Shown here: positions 28,141 through 37,570 of the stretch, piece by piece
Position numbering within the stretch: position 1 is the first letter of the stretch
Layout of the letters: every line of letters begins with the position of its first letter
Source of the DNA: Vogesella urethralis
GTDB lineage: Bacteria; Pseudomonadota; Gammaproteobacteria; Burkholderiales; Chromobacteriaceae
Reading direction: 5' to 3'
NCBI RefSeq assembly: GCF_007644045.2
Contig: NZ_VMDW02000091.1
Span: 1 to 64,000, forward strand
DNA: 64,000 bases
Made by a program: the position numbers and the translations under genes
The notes under the pieces: model-generated
Seen by the model: the letters and a program-made list of their open reading frames with translations, nothing else
Databases searched by the model: none
Told to the model about the DNA's origin: nothing

Positions 28141-29511
28141 TTAGTGCGACACCGCCTTCAGCATGTCTTCTACGACTTTCTTGGCGTCGCCGAACACCAT
28201 CATGGTCTTGTCCATGTAGAACAGTTCGTTGTCGAGGCCGGCGTAACCCACGCTCATCGAGCGCTTCACCACGATCACGGTACGCGCCTTGTGCGCTTCC
28301 AGGATCGGCATGCCGTAGATCGGGCTTTGCTTGTCCTTCTGCGCCGCCGGGTTCACCACGTCGTTGGCACCGATCACCAGCACTACGTCGGTATTGGAGA
28401 AGTCGGAGTTGATCTCTTCCATCTCCTGCACCTGCTCGTACGGCACTTCGGCTTCGGCCAGCAGCACGTTCATGTGGCCCGGCATGCGGCCTGCCACCGG
28501 GTGGATGGCGTAGCGCACGTTGACGCCTTTCTGGTGAAGCAGCTCGGCAAACTCCTGCAGCGCGTGCTGGGCGCGCGACACGGCCAGGCCGTAGCCAGGC
28601 ACGATGATGACGCTGTCGGCGTTGCTCATCAGGAAGGTGGCGTCTTCGGCAGAACCGGACTTGTAGTTCTTCGGCCCGGTGTCGGCGCTGCCGCCGCTGC
28701 CGGCTTCGGCACCGAAACCACCCAGCAGCACGCTGGCGATGGAACGGTTCATCGCCTTGCACATGATGTAGGACAGGATGGCACCGGAAGAGCCCACGCA
28801 GGCGCCGGCAATGATCAGCACCGGGTTATTCAGCGTGAAGCCGATACCGGCGGCAGCCCAGCCGGAGTAGCTGTTCAGCATCGACACCACCACCGGCATG
28901 TCGGCCCCGCCGATAGGGATGATCAACGTTACGCCCAGCACCAGCGCAATGGCCACCATCATCAGGAAGGCGCCGTGGCTATCGGTGAGGAAGTACGCCA
29001 CGCCAAAGCCCACCATCGCCAGCGCCAGCACCAGGTTCAGCAGGTGTTGGCCGCTGAAGTTCACTGCTTTGGCGCCAAACTTGCCGGACAGCTTGCCGTA
29101 GGCCACCACCGAGGCGGTGAAGGTGATGGCACCGATAAAGGCGCCGATGAACAGCTCGATCTTTTGCACGCCGGTGTGCTCGACACCGGTGTGGAAGATG
29201 GCGGCCACGGCGATCAGCACCGCGGACAGGCCTACCAACGAGTGCATGGCGGCCACCAGCTCCGGCATGCCGGTCATTTCCACCGTCTTGGCCTTGTACG
29301 CGCCGATGGCGCCGCCGGCCACGATGGCGCCGGCAATCAGCGCCAGCACCGGCTTGTCGAGGATCATGAAAGTGGTGGCCACGGCGATCAGCATGCCGAG
29401 GATGCCGTAGCGGTTACCCTGGATCGCGGTAGTGGGCGAGGACAGCCCCTTCAGCGACAGGATGAACAGCACGGCGGCCACCAGGTACAGGATTGCGGAT
29501 ACGTTCTCCAT
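28141..29511 (-). CDS. pntB: NAD(P) transhydrogenase beta subunit
   Basis: A 456-residue inner-membrane subunit of the proton-translocating transhydrogenase, which makes NADPH from NADH. The N-terminal half holds about eight to nine membrane helices. The C-terminal NADP-binding domain contains 'VIIVPGYGLAVSRAQHAL', 'FAIHPVAGRMPGHMNVLLAEA'-type sequence (here 'YAIHPVAGRMPGHMNVLLAEA') and 'VIGANDVVNPAAQ'. Length is standard. It is the last of three pnt genes. Confidence 0.95.
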   Translation of the reverse strand: MENVSAILYLVAAVLFILSLKGLSSPTTAIQGNRYGILGMLIAVATTFMILDKPVLALIAGAIVAGGAIGAYKAKTVEMTGMPELVAAMHSLVGLSAVLIAVAAIFHTGVEHTGVQKIELFIGAFIGAITFTASVVAYGKLSGKFGAKAVNFSGQHLLNLVLALAMVGFGVAYFLTDSHGAFLMMVAIALVLGVTLIIPIGGADMPVVVSMLNSYSGWAAAGIGFTLNNPVLIIAGACVGSSGAILSYIMCKAMNRSIASVLLGGFGAEAGSGGSADTGPKNYKSGSAEDATFLMSNADSVIIVPGYGLAVSRAQHALQEFAELLHQKGVNVRYAIHPVAGRMPGHMNVLLAEAEVPYEQVQEMEEINSDFSNTDVVLVIGANDVVNPAAQKDKQSPIYGMPILEAHKARTVIVVKRSMSVGYAGLDNELFYMDKTMMVFGDAKKVVEDMLKAVSH

Positions 29512-29523
29512 CTGTGCGATTCC

Positions 29524-29820
29524 TTATTTTTTCTTCTTCTTGAACATGTCCAGCATGCGCTGGGTGACCATGAAGCCGCCGAAGATGTTGATGCTGGCCA
29601 GGAAAATGCCGATGGCCCCCAGTACCGATGTCACGGTGATCTGCTGGCCCTGGATATCCACAACCTGCAGCATGGCGCCGACGATGATGATGCCGGAGAT
29701 GGCGTTGGTCACGGCCATCAGCGGGGTGTGCAGCGCCGGGGTAACGTTCCACACCACGTGGTAGCCGACAAACACGGCCAGCACGAAGATGGTGAAACTG
29801 GTGATGAACGGGTCAACCAT
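29524..29820 (-). CDS. pntAB: NAD(P) transhydrogenase alpha subunit, membrane part
   Basis: A 98-residue protein of three membrane helices corresponding to the C-terminal membrane segment of E. coli PntA. In this organism the alpha subunit is split into two genes, a common arrangement. It ends with a poly-lysine tail and lies 12 bases before pntB. Confidence 0.92.
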   Translation of the reverse strand: MVDPFITSFTIFVLAVFVGYHVVWNVTPALHTPLMAVTNAISGIIIVGAMLQVVDIQGQQITVTSVLGAIGIFLASINIFGGFMVTQRMLDMFKKKKK

Positions 29821-29831
29821 GATGGGTCTCC

Positions 29832-30953
29832 TTAGTTGGCCGCAGCAAAGCGAACCTGGCCGTCGTGCGTCACCAGGGTGGCCGCCAGCAGGTCGTCTTC
29901 CAGATTGAGGGTGAAGCCTTCCTTGCTGAGCATCAGCGACAGGAAGGTGAGCAGGTTCTTGGCGTACAGGCTGGAGGCATCGGCCGCCACCTGGCCCGGC
30001 AGGTTGTACACACCCACCACGGTGACGCCGTTGTCGGTGCGCTGCACCTCGCCCGGCACCGTCAGCGCGCAGTTACCACCGGCTTCGGCCGCGATGTCGA
30101 TGATGACGCTGCCCGGTTTCATCGCCGCCACGATGTCGGCACTGATCAGCGTGGGCGCCTTCTTGCCCGGAATCAGCGCGGTGGTGATGATGATGTCGGC
30201 CTGGCGCGCGTGCTTGGCCACCAGCTCGGCCTGGCGACGCTTGTAGTCGTCCGACATCTCGCGGGCGTACACGCCGTCGTTGGCTTTCTTCTCTTCCTCG
30301 GTCATCGGCACTTCGATGAACTTGGCCCCCAGGCTTTCTACCTGTTCCTTGGTGGACGGCCGCACGTCGGTGGCTTCCACCACCGCGCCCAAGCGCTTAG
30401 CGGTGGCAATGGCCTGCAAGCCGGCCACGCCCACGCCCATGATCAGCACGCGGGCCGGCTTCACCGTACCCGCCGCCGTCATCAGCATCGGCATGAAACG
30501 CGGGTAGTAGTAGGTAGCCAGCAGCACCGCGCGGTAGCCGGCGATGTTGTTCTGGCTGGACAGCACGTCCATGCTCTGCGCCCGCGTGGTACGCGGCAGC
30601 AGCTCCATGGCGAAGGCCGATACCTTCTTGGCGGCCAGCGCCGGGAAGGTGGTGTTCTGGTACGGCGCCAGCTGGCCGATCAGCACCGCGCCGTCTTTCA
30701 GCTCGGCGATGGCGTCGTCGGGCAAGGGGCGCACGGTCAGCACGATGTCGCCTTGCGCCAGCACCGCAGCGCGCGATGCGGCCAAGGTGGCCCCCGCCTC
30801 GGCAAAGGCCGCATCAGGCAGCGCGGCTGCCAGGCCGGCCCCCTGCTCCACCACCACGGCGTGACCCATGGCGACGAGTTTCTTCACCGTTTCCGGTGTG
30901 GCGGCCACGCGGGTTTCACCTGCCAGCCTTTCGGCCGGAATAGCGATTTGCAT
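29832..30953 (-). CDS. pntAA: NAD(P) transhydrogenase alpha subunit, NAD-binding part
   Basis: A 373-residue soluble subunit related to alanine dehydrogenase. It binds NAD(H) and transfers hydride to the beta subunit. The Rossmann motif '[27 protein letters not shown]' and the mobile-loop region 'SDDYKRRQ' are present. AGGAAG before ATG 30953 sets the start. First gene of pntAA-pntAB-pntB. Confidence 0.93.
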   Translation of the reverse strand: MQIAIPAERLAGETRVAATPETVKKLVAMGHAVVVEQGAGLAAALPDAAFAEAGATLAASRAAVLAQGDIVLTVRPLPDDAIAELKDGAVLIGQLAPYQNTTFPALAAKKVSAFAMELLPRTTRAQSMDVLSSQNNIAGYRAVLLATYYYPRFMPMLMTAAGTVKPARVLIMGVGVAGLQAIATAKRLGAVVEATDVRPSTKEQVESLGAKFIEVPMTEEEKKANDGVYAREMSDDYKRRQAELVAKHARQADIIITTALIPGKKAPTLISADIVAAMKPGSVIIDIAAEAGGNCALTVPGEVQRTDNGVTVVGVYNLPGQVAADASSLYAKNLLTFLSLMLSKEGFTLNLEDDLLAATLVTHDGQVRFAAAN

Positions 30954-31506
30954 GGTCTTCCTTTCTGCAAATGGTTGAATGACAAATAAAAGCTTCAGAG
31001 ATAGCGAACGCCCGTGCGAGGCCTGAATTCGAACGAGCGTTTGAATTATTACTACAGCACGACTTTTGATTTGGCGCAATACTTTTACATAAAAGCGACA
31101 TGCCAGACGGGCTGCCACTGCGCCAAGGTCGCGTCATCGTTGTCATGAATACTGTCTGACAACTTCTTAATCAACTGATTTGAAATTACTTTTTCACATT
31201 TACTTCACATTGTGCGGCCAACTGTGGCGTGTATTGCACGTTGCTGCGCTGCGACATCGATACTGCCAGGCGGTCAACACACGCACCGGCACGGGGAAAA
31301 CACGCGTCGAATCAGCATATTGCGGCGCAACATGTGCACCACAGTAGACAATCTTGTCCGACACTTTGTAAAGAAGGGTTTACGCTTAAGGGATAACACT
31401 TGTATGAAATGCAGCTAAATACCGACGCCGAAACAGAATTTCCCGGCTGGCGTGACTTTTTTGTAACGCACCCCGTTACGATCTTTTCATGAATCGGAGT
31501 CAAAAC
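30954..31506. other. pntAA / ugpQ intergenic region with two palindromes
   Basis: About 550 bases without a gene. Two operator-like elements stand out. ATTCGAACGAGCGTTTGAAT (31027-31046) is a near-perfect palindrome about 75-95 bases upstream of pntAA. GTAACG-N5-CGTTAC (31463-31479) lies about 30 bases upstream of ugpQ. Between them the sequence is AT-rich with no recognised RNA. I could not assign regulators. Confidence 0.5.
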
Positions 31507-32259
31507 ATGCACTGGCCATACCCACTGGGCTTTGCCCACCGCCTGGGCGGCGCCCTGGCACCGGAAAACACCCTGGCCGGCCTGCTGCTGGCCCACAGGC
31601 TGGGGGTGAGCGGGGTGGAGTGCGACGTCCAGCTTAGCGCCGACGGCAAGGCGGTGATCATTCACGACCACCAGCTGGAACGCACCACCACCGGCAGCGG
31701 CGACGTAGCTGCGCAGCCGCTGGCCGCGCTGCAACGGCTGGATGCCGGCCGCCACCACCACTTGGCGTTTGCCGGCGAGGGCGTGCCGTCGCTGGCCGAG
31801 TTGGCCGCACGCTGCCGCAAGCTGGGCATGGCGGTGAACCTGGAACTGAAGCCGGCAGCCGACGCGGCCAACATGGCGCAGCGCTGCGTGGCCGAGATCG
31901 TCAGCCTGTGGCAGGGCGCGGTGCTACTGCCGCTGCTGTCGTCGTTTGATGTCGAGGCGCTGGCAGCGGCACGGCAACACGCACCGCAACTGCCGCGGGC
32001 GCTGCTGCTGGAAAAACTGGATGGCCACAGCGTGGCACAGGCGCAAGCACTGGATTGCCGTGCCATCCACGTGCACTACCGGGCGCTGGACGAAGCCACG
32101 GTCCAGGCGCTGCACCAGGCAGGGCTGGCGGTGATGGCATGGACGGTCAACCAGCTGGACGACATGCAGCGGCTGCGGCACTGGGGGGTGGATATGTTGT
32201 GCACCGACCGGCCGGACCGGCTGGACAGCAGCTGGCTACCCAGCCGCCACGGCACTTAG
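31507..32259 (+). CDS. ugpQ: Glycerophosphodiester phosphodiesterase
   Basis: A 250-residue cytosolic enzyme that hydrolyses glycerophosphodiesters to glycerol-3-phosphate and an alcohol. Catalytic residues are visible: His11-Arg12 ('AHRLGG'), Glu20-Asn21, Glu38 and Asp40 ('ECDVQLS') and His53 ('HDHQLERTT'). The ATG at 31507 is favoured by GGAG seven bases upstream; an in-frame ATG at 31489 would add six residues. Single gene without a linked ugp transporter. Confidence 0.9.
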   Translation: MHWPYPLGFAHRLGGALAPENTLAGLLLAHRLGVSGVECDVQLSADGKAVIIHDHQLERTTTGSGDVAAQPLAALQRLDAGRHHHLAFAGEGVPSLAELAARCRKLGMAVNLELKPAADAANMAQRCVAEIVSLWQGAVLLPLLSSFDVEALAAARQHAPQLPRALLLEKLDGHSVAQAQALDCRAIHVHYRALDEATVQALHQAGLAVMAWTVNQLDDMQRLRHWGVDMLCTDRPDRLDSSWLPSRHGT

Positions 32260-32277
32260 CAAGCGCCGCACACGTCG

Positions 32278-33084
32278 CTAGCGGCCATCGAAACCACAAC
32301 CGGGCAACCGGCGACCGCTCTGGCCATCACAACGCCGGCTGGACACGACCTTGCGGTTGGGGTCCAGCTGCCCCAGCGCCCGCATGCGGGTAATGGCCAA
32401 GGCCACCTCGGCACGATACGGCCCCCACGGCGACAGCCGCGAAAAGGCGATATAGCCACCGTAACCGGGCATCAGTAGCGGCATCTGCTGTACGCGGCCG
32501 GCCAGCGCGGTAGCCGTCAGTACGCTGCGGCCGTGCCACACCGGCGCAATCACCACGTCCACCCGCCCGGCCACCAGCTTGCGCATCGACTCCTCGGTCT
32601 GCAGCGCCACGTCTTTCTGCAGCGTGCTGTCCTGGTCGAAACGGGCAAAGTAGCGGCGGTCGTGGGTAACGCCTACCCGCAAGCCGGCCAGGTCCTCGTA
32701 GCGGCGTAGCGGACGCGGGTCGTTGCGGCGCATGAAAAAGGCGATGCGGGCGTCTTCATCCAGCCCCGGGGAAATGAAATCGATATAGGCCACCCGCTCC
32801 GGCGTGGCGGCCAAGCCTAGCGCCACGTCGGCTTCGCCGCGCTGCATCAGCTGCAGGCAACGGCTGAGCGAACAGACGATAAAACGCGGCGTGGCGTCCA
32901 GCTGCTCGGCGAGCTGGCGCAGGATGCGGGCGTACGGGCCTTGCGCCTCGCCATGGGCGTCCACCGTTTTCCACGGCGGCATTTCGCTGAAGGCAATATT
33001 GAGCACGGCCGGCGGCGCGGCCCACAGCGGCAGCGCCAGGCCCAGCGCCATGGCCCCCGCCAGCAAGCGTTGGCACAGCCTCAT
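32278..33084 (-). CDS. Periplasmic solute-binding protein, family 3 type (second of pair)
   Basis: A 268-residue protein with a signal peptide ('LLAGAMALGLALPLWA') and the two-lobed family 3 binding fold ('AFSEMPPWKTVDAHGEAQGPYARILRQLAEQL', 'LAGLRVGVTHD'). It overlaps the preceding homologue by four bases, so the two are co-translated. No ABC permease or ATPase is adjacent; such orphan proteins can serve as sensors or feed distant transporters. The C-terminus is Arg/Gly-rich and ends abruptly. Confidence 0.7.
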   Translation of the reverse strand: MRLCQRLLAGAMALGLALPLWAAPPAVLNIAFSEMPPWKTVDAHGEAQGPYARILRQLAEQLDATPRFIVCSLSRCLQLMQRGEADVALGLAATPERVAYIDFISPGLDEDARIAFFMRRNDPRPLRRYEDLAGLRVGVTHDRRYFARFDQDSTLQKDVALQTEESMRKLVAGRVDVVIAPVWHGRSVLTATALAGRVQQMPLLMPGYGGYIAFSRLSPWGPYRAEVALAITRMRALGQLDPNRKVVSSRRCDGQSGRRLPGCGFDGR

Positions 33085-33848
33085 GGCGGCCCGCGCCTGA
33101 TCGCCTCGGCGTCGGCCTTGGCCAGCAGACGCTGGACGGTACCGTCCTTCAGCATGCCGGCCAGCTGCGCTGACAGCACGCCCTGCAGCTGCTGCGCCAC
33201 CGGCGAGTGGCGGGAAAGCGCAATACGACGTTGGCCGCCAAACTCGAAACGGACTTCGGCTTCGCGAAACTGATGACGATGACGCTTGCCACGCAACTCG
33301 CCTTGCGCCTGCAGGCTGTTGATCATCAGCACGTCAAAACGCTTGGCCAGCAGCTTGCGCAGCGCGCTATCCACATTGGGCGCGGCATCGCGCTTCAGAC
33401 GGCGGTCGTCATCGAACCTCGGGAAGTAATGCACACCGTCCACCACACCAATGCGCAGCGGCAGCAAATCCTCGTAGCTGCGCAATACCCGCGGATCGCT
33501 GGCGCGCTGCAACACCACGGTACGGGTGCTGGGGGCAAACGGCGGGTCGAGAAACTGCAGATAGCTGTCGCGGTCAGGCCCACCCTTGATGCCGATGCTG
33601 ATGTCGGCGCTGCCGTTTTCCAGCATCGCCAACACCCGCTTCAGCGGTACCTGTTCGATCTGCAGCACCAGCTGGCTGCGTCGCGCCAGCTCGCGGATGA
33701 TGTCCACGTAGGCGCCGGCCGGGCGGCCGGCCGCATCCAGCACCTTGTAGGGCTCGGCCGTATTGAAGGCGAACACCAGGCGCTGGGCATGGGCAAACGG
33801 TGTTAGCAGCAGCGCAAGCGCGGCCAGTACGGGCAGGAGTGGTGGCAT
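33081..33848 (-). CDS. Periplasmic solute-binding protein, family 3 type (first of pair)
   Basis: A 255-residue homologue of its downstream neighbour with the same layout: signal peptide ('LLPVLAALALLLTPFAHA'), 'NTAEPYKVLDAAGRPAGAYVDIIRELAR' ligand-lobe start and 'LLPLRIGVVDGVHYFPRFDDDRRLKRDAA', which parallels 'LAGLRVGVTHDRRYFARFDQDSTLQKDVA' in the neighbour. The pair probably arose by duplication. Start 33848 is chosen because it gives a clean signal peptide; 33911 is possible. Confidence 0.7.
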   Translation of the reverse strand: MPPLLPVLAALALLLTPFAHAQRLVFAFNTAEPYKVLDAAGRPAGAYVDIIRELARRSQLVLQIEQVPLKRVLAMLENGSADISIGIKGGPDRDSYLQFLDPPFAPSTRTVVLQRASDPRVLRSYEDLLPLRIGVVDGVHYFPRFDDDRRLKRDAAPNVDSALRKLLAKRFDVLMINSLQAQGELRGKRHRHQFREAEVRFEFGGQRRIALSRHSPVAQQLQGVLSAQLAGMLKDGTVQRLLAKADAEAIRRGPP

Positions 33849-33972
33849 GGCGTCCGGTATCAGCGTGGCTACGCGCCATGCCGAGAAAAGTCTTACAACT
33901 ATCGTCTGCATTTAATATCAGAACATTGTAGCAACAATTCCCGTACCCACTGTAAGGCAAAGTACGGACCAC

Positions 33973-35655
33973 TCAGCTACCCACGGCGGGGGTGGCCGCC
34001 CGTCGCAGCCAGTCACTCAGCAGCAGTGGCGGGGCAAAGTGTAGCTGCCCGCCCTGCTCGCGCAGCGGCCGCAAGAGGTTGTCCTGCCACAACAGTTTGC
34101 CCAGCAGATAATGCTCGCCCTCTCGCCACTGCGGGTTGCTGACCCGGTAGCCCAGCCTGGCGGCCAACCATACCCCGGCTTCGTAATGGCTGACATGCGA
34201 CTGGGCCGCCAGCGCCGCGGCGGCGGCCGGCGGTGCCTGCCGCGCCAGCAGCAACATCGGCACGTCGGCTACCTCGGGCTGCAGGTCGTTATGCCCCCAG
34301 CGCCCCTGCTCGCCCAGCAACTGGCCGTGGTCGCCGGTGATCAGCAGGTAGCACTCGCCGCGCAGCGCCTCGAACTGGCGGATGATCTGGCCCAGCACGT
34401 CATCGGCGTACAGCACGGCGTTATCGTAGGCATTGGACTTGCGCGTGGCGTACGGCAGGCTGTCGTCGGTCGGCCAGCGTGCAAAGCGCGCGCCGGCGTG
34501 GCGGTAATTGTCCTGATAGGGGCTGTGCGCGGTGCGCAGGTTCAGCATGACGAAGCTGCGCGCGCCCAGCTGCTGCGCTGCCAACAGCTGCGGTAGCGCG
34601 TGGTCGTGCTGCTGGCGGAACAGCAGCGGGTGGTCTTCACGGCTGATGCGCACGTCCATGAACGGGCTGCCAAGGTTGGCCAGCAGTTTGGACTCCTGCG
34701 ACGACAGCCACAGCGTGCGAAACCCCTGCTGCCGCGCCAGACGGAACAGGTTATACGGCTGCTGGCGCAACAGATGGTGCTGCCCCGGGTGGCTGACCAG
34801 GTTCACAAAGCTGGGCAGCGACACCGCGGTCGCCACCCCCGACGCAATACCCGGCCGCGCCAGCAGGCCCGGCGTGGCGGCCAACTGTGGTGTGGTAGCA
34901 CGCGGGTAGCCCAGCACCCCCAGCCGGCTGCCGCGCAGCGAATCCACCACCACCACCCATACGTGCTGCGCCTGGCTAGGCAGCGGCTGCAAACGGTACG
35001 GTTGCGGCGGCGGTAACGCTAGTGCGGCCTGTTCGCGCCCGGCCAAACGTACCGCGTAGTAGGCAAAAGCGTTCAGGCTGTTGTGCAGGCTGCTACGTGT
35101 CGGCCCGGGCATGAAGGCGTCCATGTCGCGGTAGGTAGCGCGGTAAGGCTTGGCCAGCAGCACCGCCAGCACCAGCACCGCGCCCAGCACACGCCAACCC
35201 GGCGCTGGCGGCGGCAAGCGCCCCAGCAGCCAGGCCAGCAGCCCGTACGGCAAGCCCACCGCCAGCCATACCGGCCAGTGGTCTTGCCAATGGTGGCGGG
35301 CGCTCTGCCATACCTCTCCCGGCTGACCAAACAAGCTCACCAGCTCGGCCGGCGCCAATGGCTCGCCGGCAAACGAAATATTGCCCAGCTGCACCAGTTG
35401 CATGGCCGCCAACAGCGCCAGCAGCGGCCAGACCAGCCAGCGGCGGCCCAGCAAGGTCAGGCCCAGGGCAAACAGCAGCAGTACCGCAACGTAGCGTAGT
35501 TCCAGCTCGGCCTGGTTGGCCGCAACAAACTGCTGGTGAATAACATCATCCAGCAGCAGCAAGGCGGTACAGACCAACACAGAGACTGTCCGCAACCAGC
35601 GTGGGGAAAGGGTGAATCGCAAACGATACTGCACTTGGCCGACCCTGACTTGCAC
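33973..35655 (-). CDS. Membrane phosphoethanolamine transferase-like sulfatase-fold protein
   Basis: A 560-residue inner-membrane protein with about five N-terminal helices and a periplasmic alkaline-phosphatase-superfamily domain. Metal and nucleophile signatures of the EptA/sulfatase group are visible: 'VVVVDSLRG' (first metal Asp), 'ATAVSLPSF' (Thr nucleophile region) and 'ITGDHGQLLGEQGRWGHND' (Asp/His/His metal ligands). Members transfer phosphoethanolamine or phosphoglycerol to lipid A, glycans or proteins; the acceptor here is unknown. It stands alone. Confidence 0.75.
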   Translation of the reverse strand: MQVRVGQVQYRLRFTLSPRWLRTVSVLVCTALLLLDDVIHQQFVAANQAELELRYVAVLLLFALGLTLLGRRWLVWPLLALLAAMQLVQLGNISFAGEPLAPAELVSLFGQPGEVWQSARHHWQDHWPVWLAVGLPYGLLAWLLGRLPPPAPGWRVLGAVLVLAVLLAKPYRATYRDMDAFMPGPTRSSLHNSLNAFAYYAVRLAGREQAALALPPPQPYRLQPLPSQAQHVWVVVVDSLRGSRLGVLGYPRATTPQLAATPGLLARPGIASGVATAVSLPSFVNLVSHPGQHHLLRQQPYNLFRLARQQGFRTLWLSSQESKLLANLGSPFMDVRISREDHPLLFRQQHDHALPQLLAAQQLGARSFVMLNLRTAHSPYQDNYRHAGARFARWPTDDSLPYATRKSNAYDNAVLYADDVLGQIIRQFEALRGECYLLITGDHGQLLGEQGRWGHNDLQPEVADVPMLLLARQAPPAAAAALAAQSHVSHYEAGVWLAARLGYRVSNPQWREGEHYLLGKLLWQDNLLRPLREQGGQLHFAPPLLLSDWLRRAATPAVGS

Positions 35656-35902
35656 AAAAGGCGTTCAGACTGAGTAGTCCGTGCATGGTTCAGGCAGCAA
35701 GCCCCCTAGGCCGCGTAGCTATGCGGCGATGGATATGGCTGACGGCTACTCCGTCGTGCCACCCAGTCGCCAAACAAGAACGCAACATCACCATCTTGGC
35801 CGCCGTTATAGCCAAGGTCGCATTGGCTATGCTGCCTCTAGCACTGACAGCAATGGTGACATCATCCGTAGCGGCACATCACTGAAAGCGTACCCGAGAA
35901 AG

Positions 35903-37438
35903 TCAGGACTCAGCCGGTTGCTGCGAAACGGTGATGGCGGGATGAGGAAAGGCATCCTGATCAGGGTAAGGAAACCACTCCTCATCGTCCTGCAACTCGG
36001 GGGCCAGCATCACCATCTTGGCTTGACGGAACTGTGCCAGCCCTTCCGCGCCCAGCTCGCGGCCACTGCCGGTGAGCTTGCGGCCACCAAAAGGAATGGC
36101 ATCGTTATCGTTCAGCGGGGTATTCACCCACACGATGCCCGCGTCGATGGCAGCAATGGCGTGCATCGCCTCGGCCAGATCGCGGGTAAACAGGTTAGCC
36201 CCCAGACCAAAAGCCGAATCGTTGGCCAGCGCAATCGCCTCGTCCAGGCTGGCCACCTTACACACTGGCGCCAGTGGGCCAAAGCTCTCCTCGTGCATGA
36301 TATCCATCTGATGGTCCACCTCCAGTACCGTAGGCAGGTAGAACCAACCTTGCGTCAGCTCCGGCGGCCGTGCGCCACCGCAACGCAACCGTGCCCCTTG
36401 CTGCAAGGCACGCGCCACCATCGCCTCGATACGCTCGCGCTCGCGCTGCGACACCAGCGGGCCGATGTCGACCTTGTCCAGCCCGTTGCCCACGCGCAGA
36501 CGGCGCGTTTCCGCTACCAACGCCTCCACAAACTCAGGGTAGATGGCTTCGTGCACGTAAATGCGCTCGGCGGCGGTACATACCTGTCCGCAATTGAGAA
36601 AGGCGGCAAAAGCGGTAGCGCGTGCGGCCAGGCGGATATCGGCCGACGGCATCACAATCAGCGGGTCGTTGCCGGAGGCCTCGATCAACACCGGTTTGAA
36701 ACGCATGGCCGCGGTTGTGGCCACGGCCTGGGCGGCACGAACGCTGCCGGTAAACGCTACCGCATGCGTGTGCTCGTGTGCCACCAGAGCCTGCGCCACC
36801 TCACTACCGCCGCACAACAGCTGCACCAGGCCTGGTGGCAAGTGGTCGAAAGCCTGCTGCATCAGTAGCAGGGTAAGCGGTGTCAGTTCGGACGGTTTGA
36901 CGATGACAGCGTTGCCGGCCGCCAGCGCCGCAGCCGCCTGCCAGGCAAATAGCAAACACGGGAAGTTGTACGGCACGATACAGACCACGACACCCAAAGG
37001 CTCCTGGATCACCATCTGCAACTGTCCGGCCACAGCCGGGCCAGCCACCCGGCCGGCATCGTGCCGGGCCAGCTCGGCGTAGTAGGCAAAGGCACTGGCG
37101 CCGGCCCCTGCTTCCCAATGCGCCTCGCGAAAAGGCTTGCCCATCTCGCGGGTCAGCACTTCTCCCAGCCGGGCAGCGCCGGCCGTGAGCTTGCGCGCCA
37201 CCTCGTGCAAAGCCTGGGCGCGGTCGGTAGCGCTGGCAGCCCACCACTGCCGGCGAGCTAGGTTGGCCGCATGCACCGCCTGCGCAATTTCATCGGTGGT
37301 AGCGTCAGCGTAATGGCCGACAGGCAGCCCGGTGGCCGGGTCGGTCACAATGTGGGTCGGGCCTTGCCCGAGATGATAGCCGCCTGCCAGATAATGGTGG
37401 CCGGACAGTGCCTGCCATGGAGTTGCTTGCTCAGTCAT
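35903..37438 (-). CDS. Aldehyde dehydrogenase of the polyamine cluster
   Basis: A 511-residue NAD(P)-dependent aldehyde dehydrogenase. The Rossmann site 'FTGSVRAAQ', the general-base Glu in 'LIEASGNDP' (an unusual form of LELGG) and the catalytic Cys in 'NCGQVCTAAER' are intact. It lies downstream of a LysR gene and next to divergent polyamine oxidation genes, so the likely substrate is an aminoaldehyde from putrescine or a related amine, as for PuuC/KauB. AGGGGA precedes ATG 37438. Confidence 0.85.
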   Translation of the reverse strand: MTEQATPWQALSGHHYLAGGYHLGQGPTHIVTDPATGLPVGHYADATTDEIAQAVHAANLARRQWWAASATDRAQALHEVARKLTAGAARLGEVLTREMGKPFREAHWEAGAGASAFAYYAELARHDAGRVAGPAVAGQLQMVIQEPLGVVVCIVPYNFPCLLFAWQAAAALAAGNAVIVKPSELTPLTLLLMQQAFDHLPPGLVQLLCGGSEVAQALVAHEHTHAVAFTGSVRAAQAVATTAAMRFKPVLIEASGNDPLIVMPSADIRLAARATAFAAFLNCGQVCTAAERIYVHEAIYPEFVEALVAETRRLRVGNGLDKVDIGPLVSQRERERIEAMVARALQQGARLRCGGARPPELTQGWFYLPTVLEVDHQMDIMHEESFGPLAPVCKVASLDEAIALANDSAFGLGANLFTRDLAEAMHAIAAIDAGIVWVNTPLNDNDAIPFGGRKLTGSGRELGAEGLAQFRQAKMVMLAPELQDDEEWFPYPDQDAFPHPAITVSQQPAES

Positions 37439-37570
37439 GTATGGTCCCCTGCAACGGTGATGCCGGCAACCGCAGCCGGCCTGATGGCAGCTTGCGCCTG
37501 GCAAGCAGAGGGAACAAGATGCGATATCTAGCACCGCTATCAGTTTATTTAACAACGGCAGGGCGGTGTT

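Noticed and set aside
28027-29835. Plus-strand open reading of about 600 codons opposite pntB
   Set aside because: Antisense shadow of a conserved membrane protein; His/Asp-rich translation is an artefact of codon composition.
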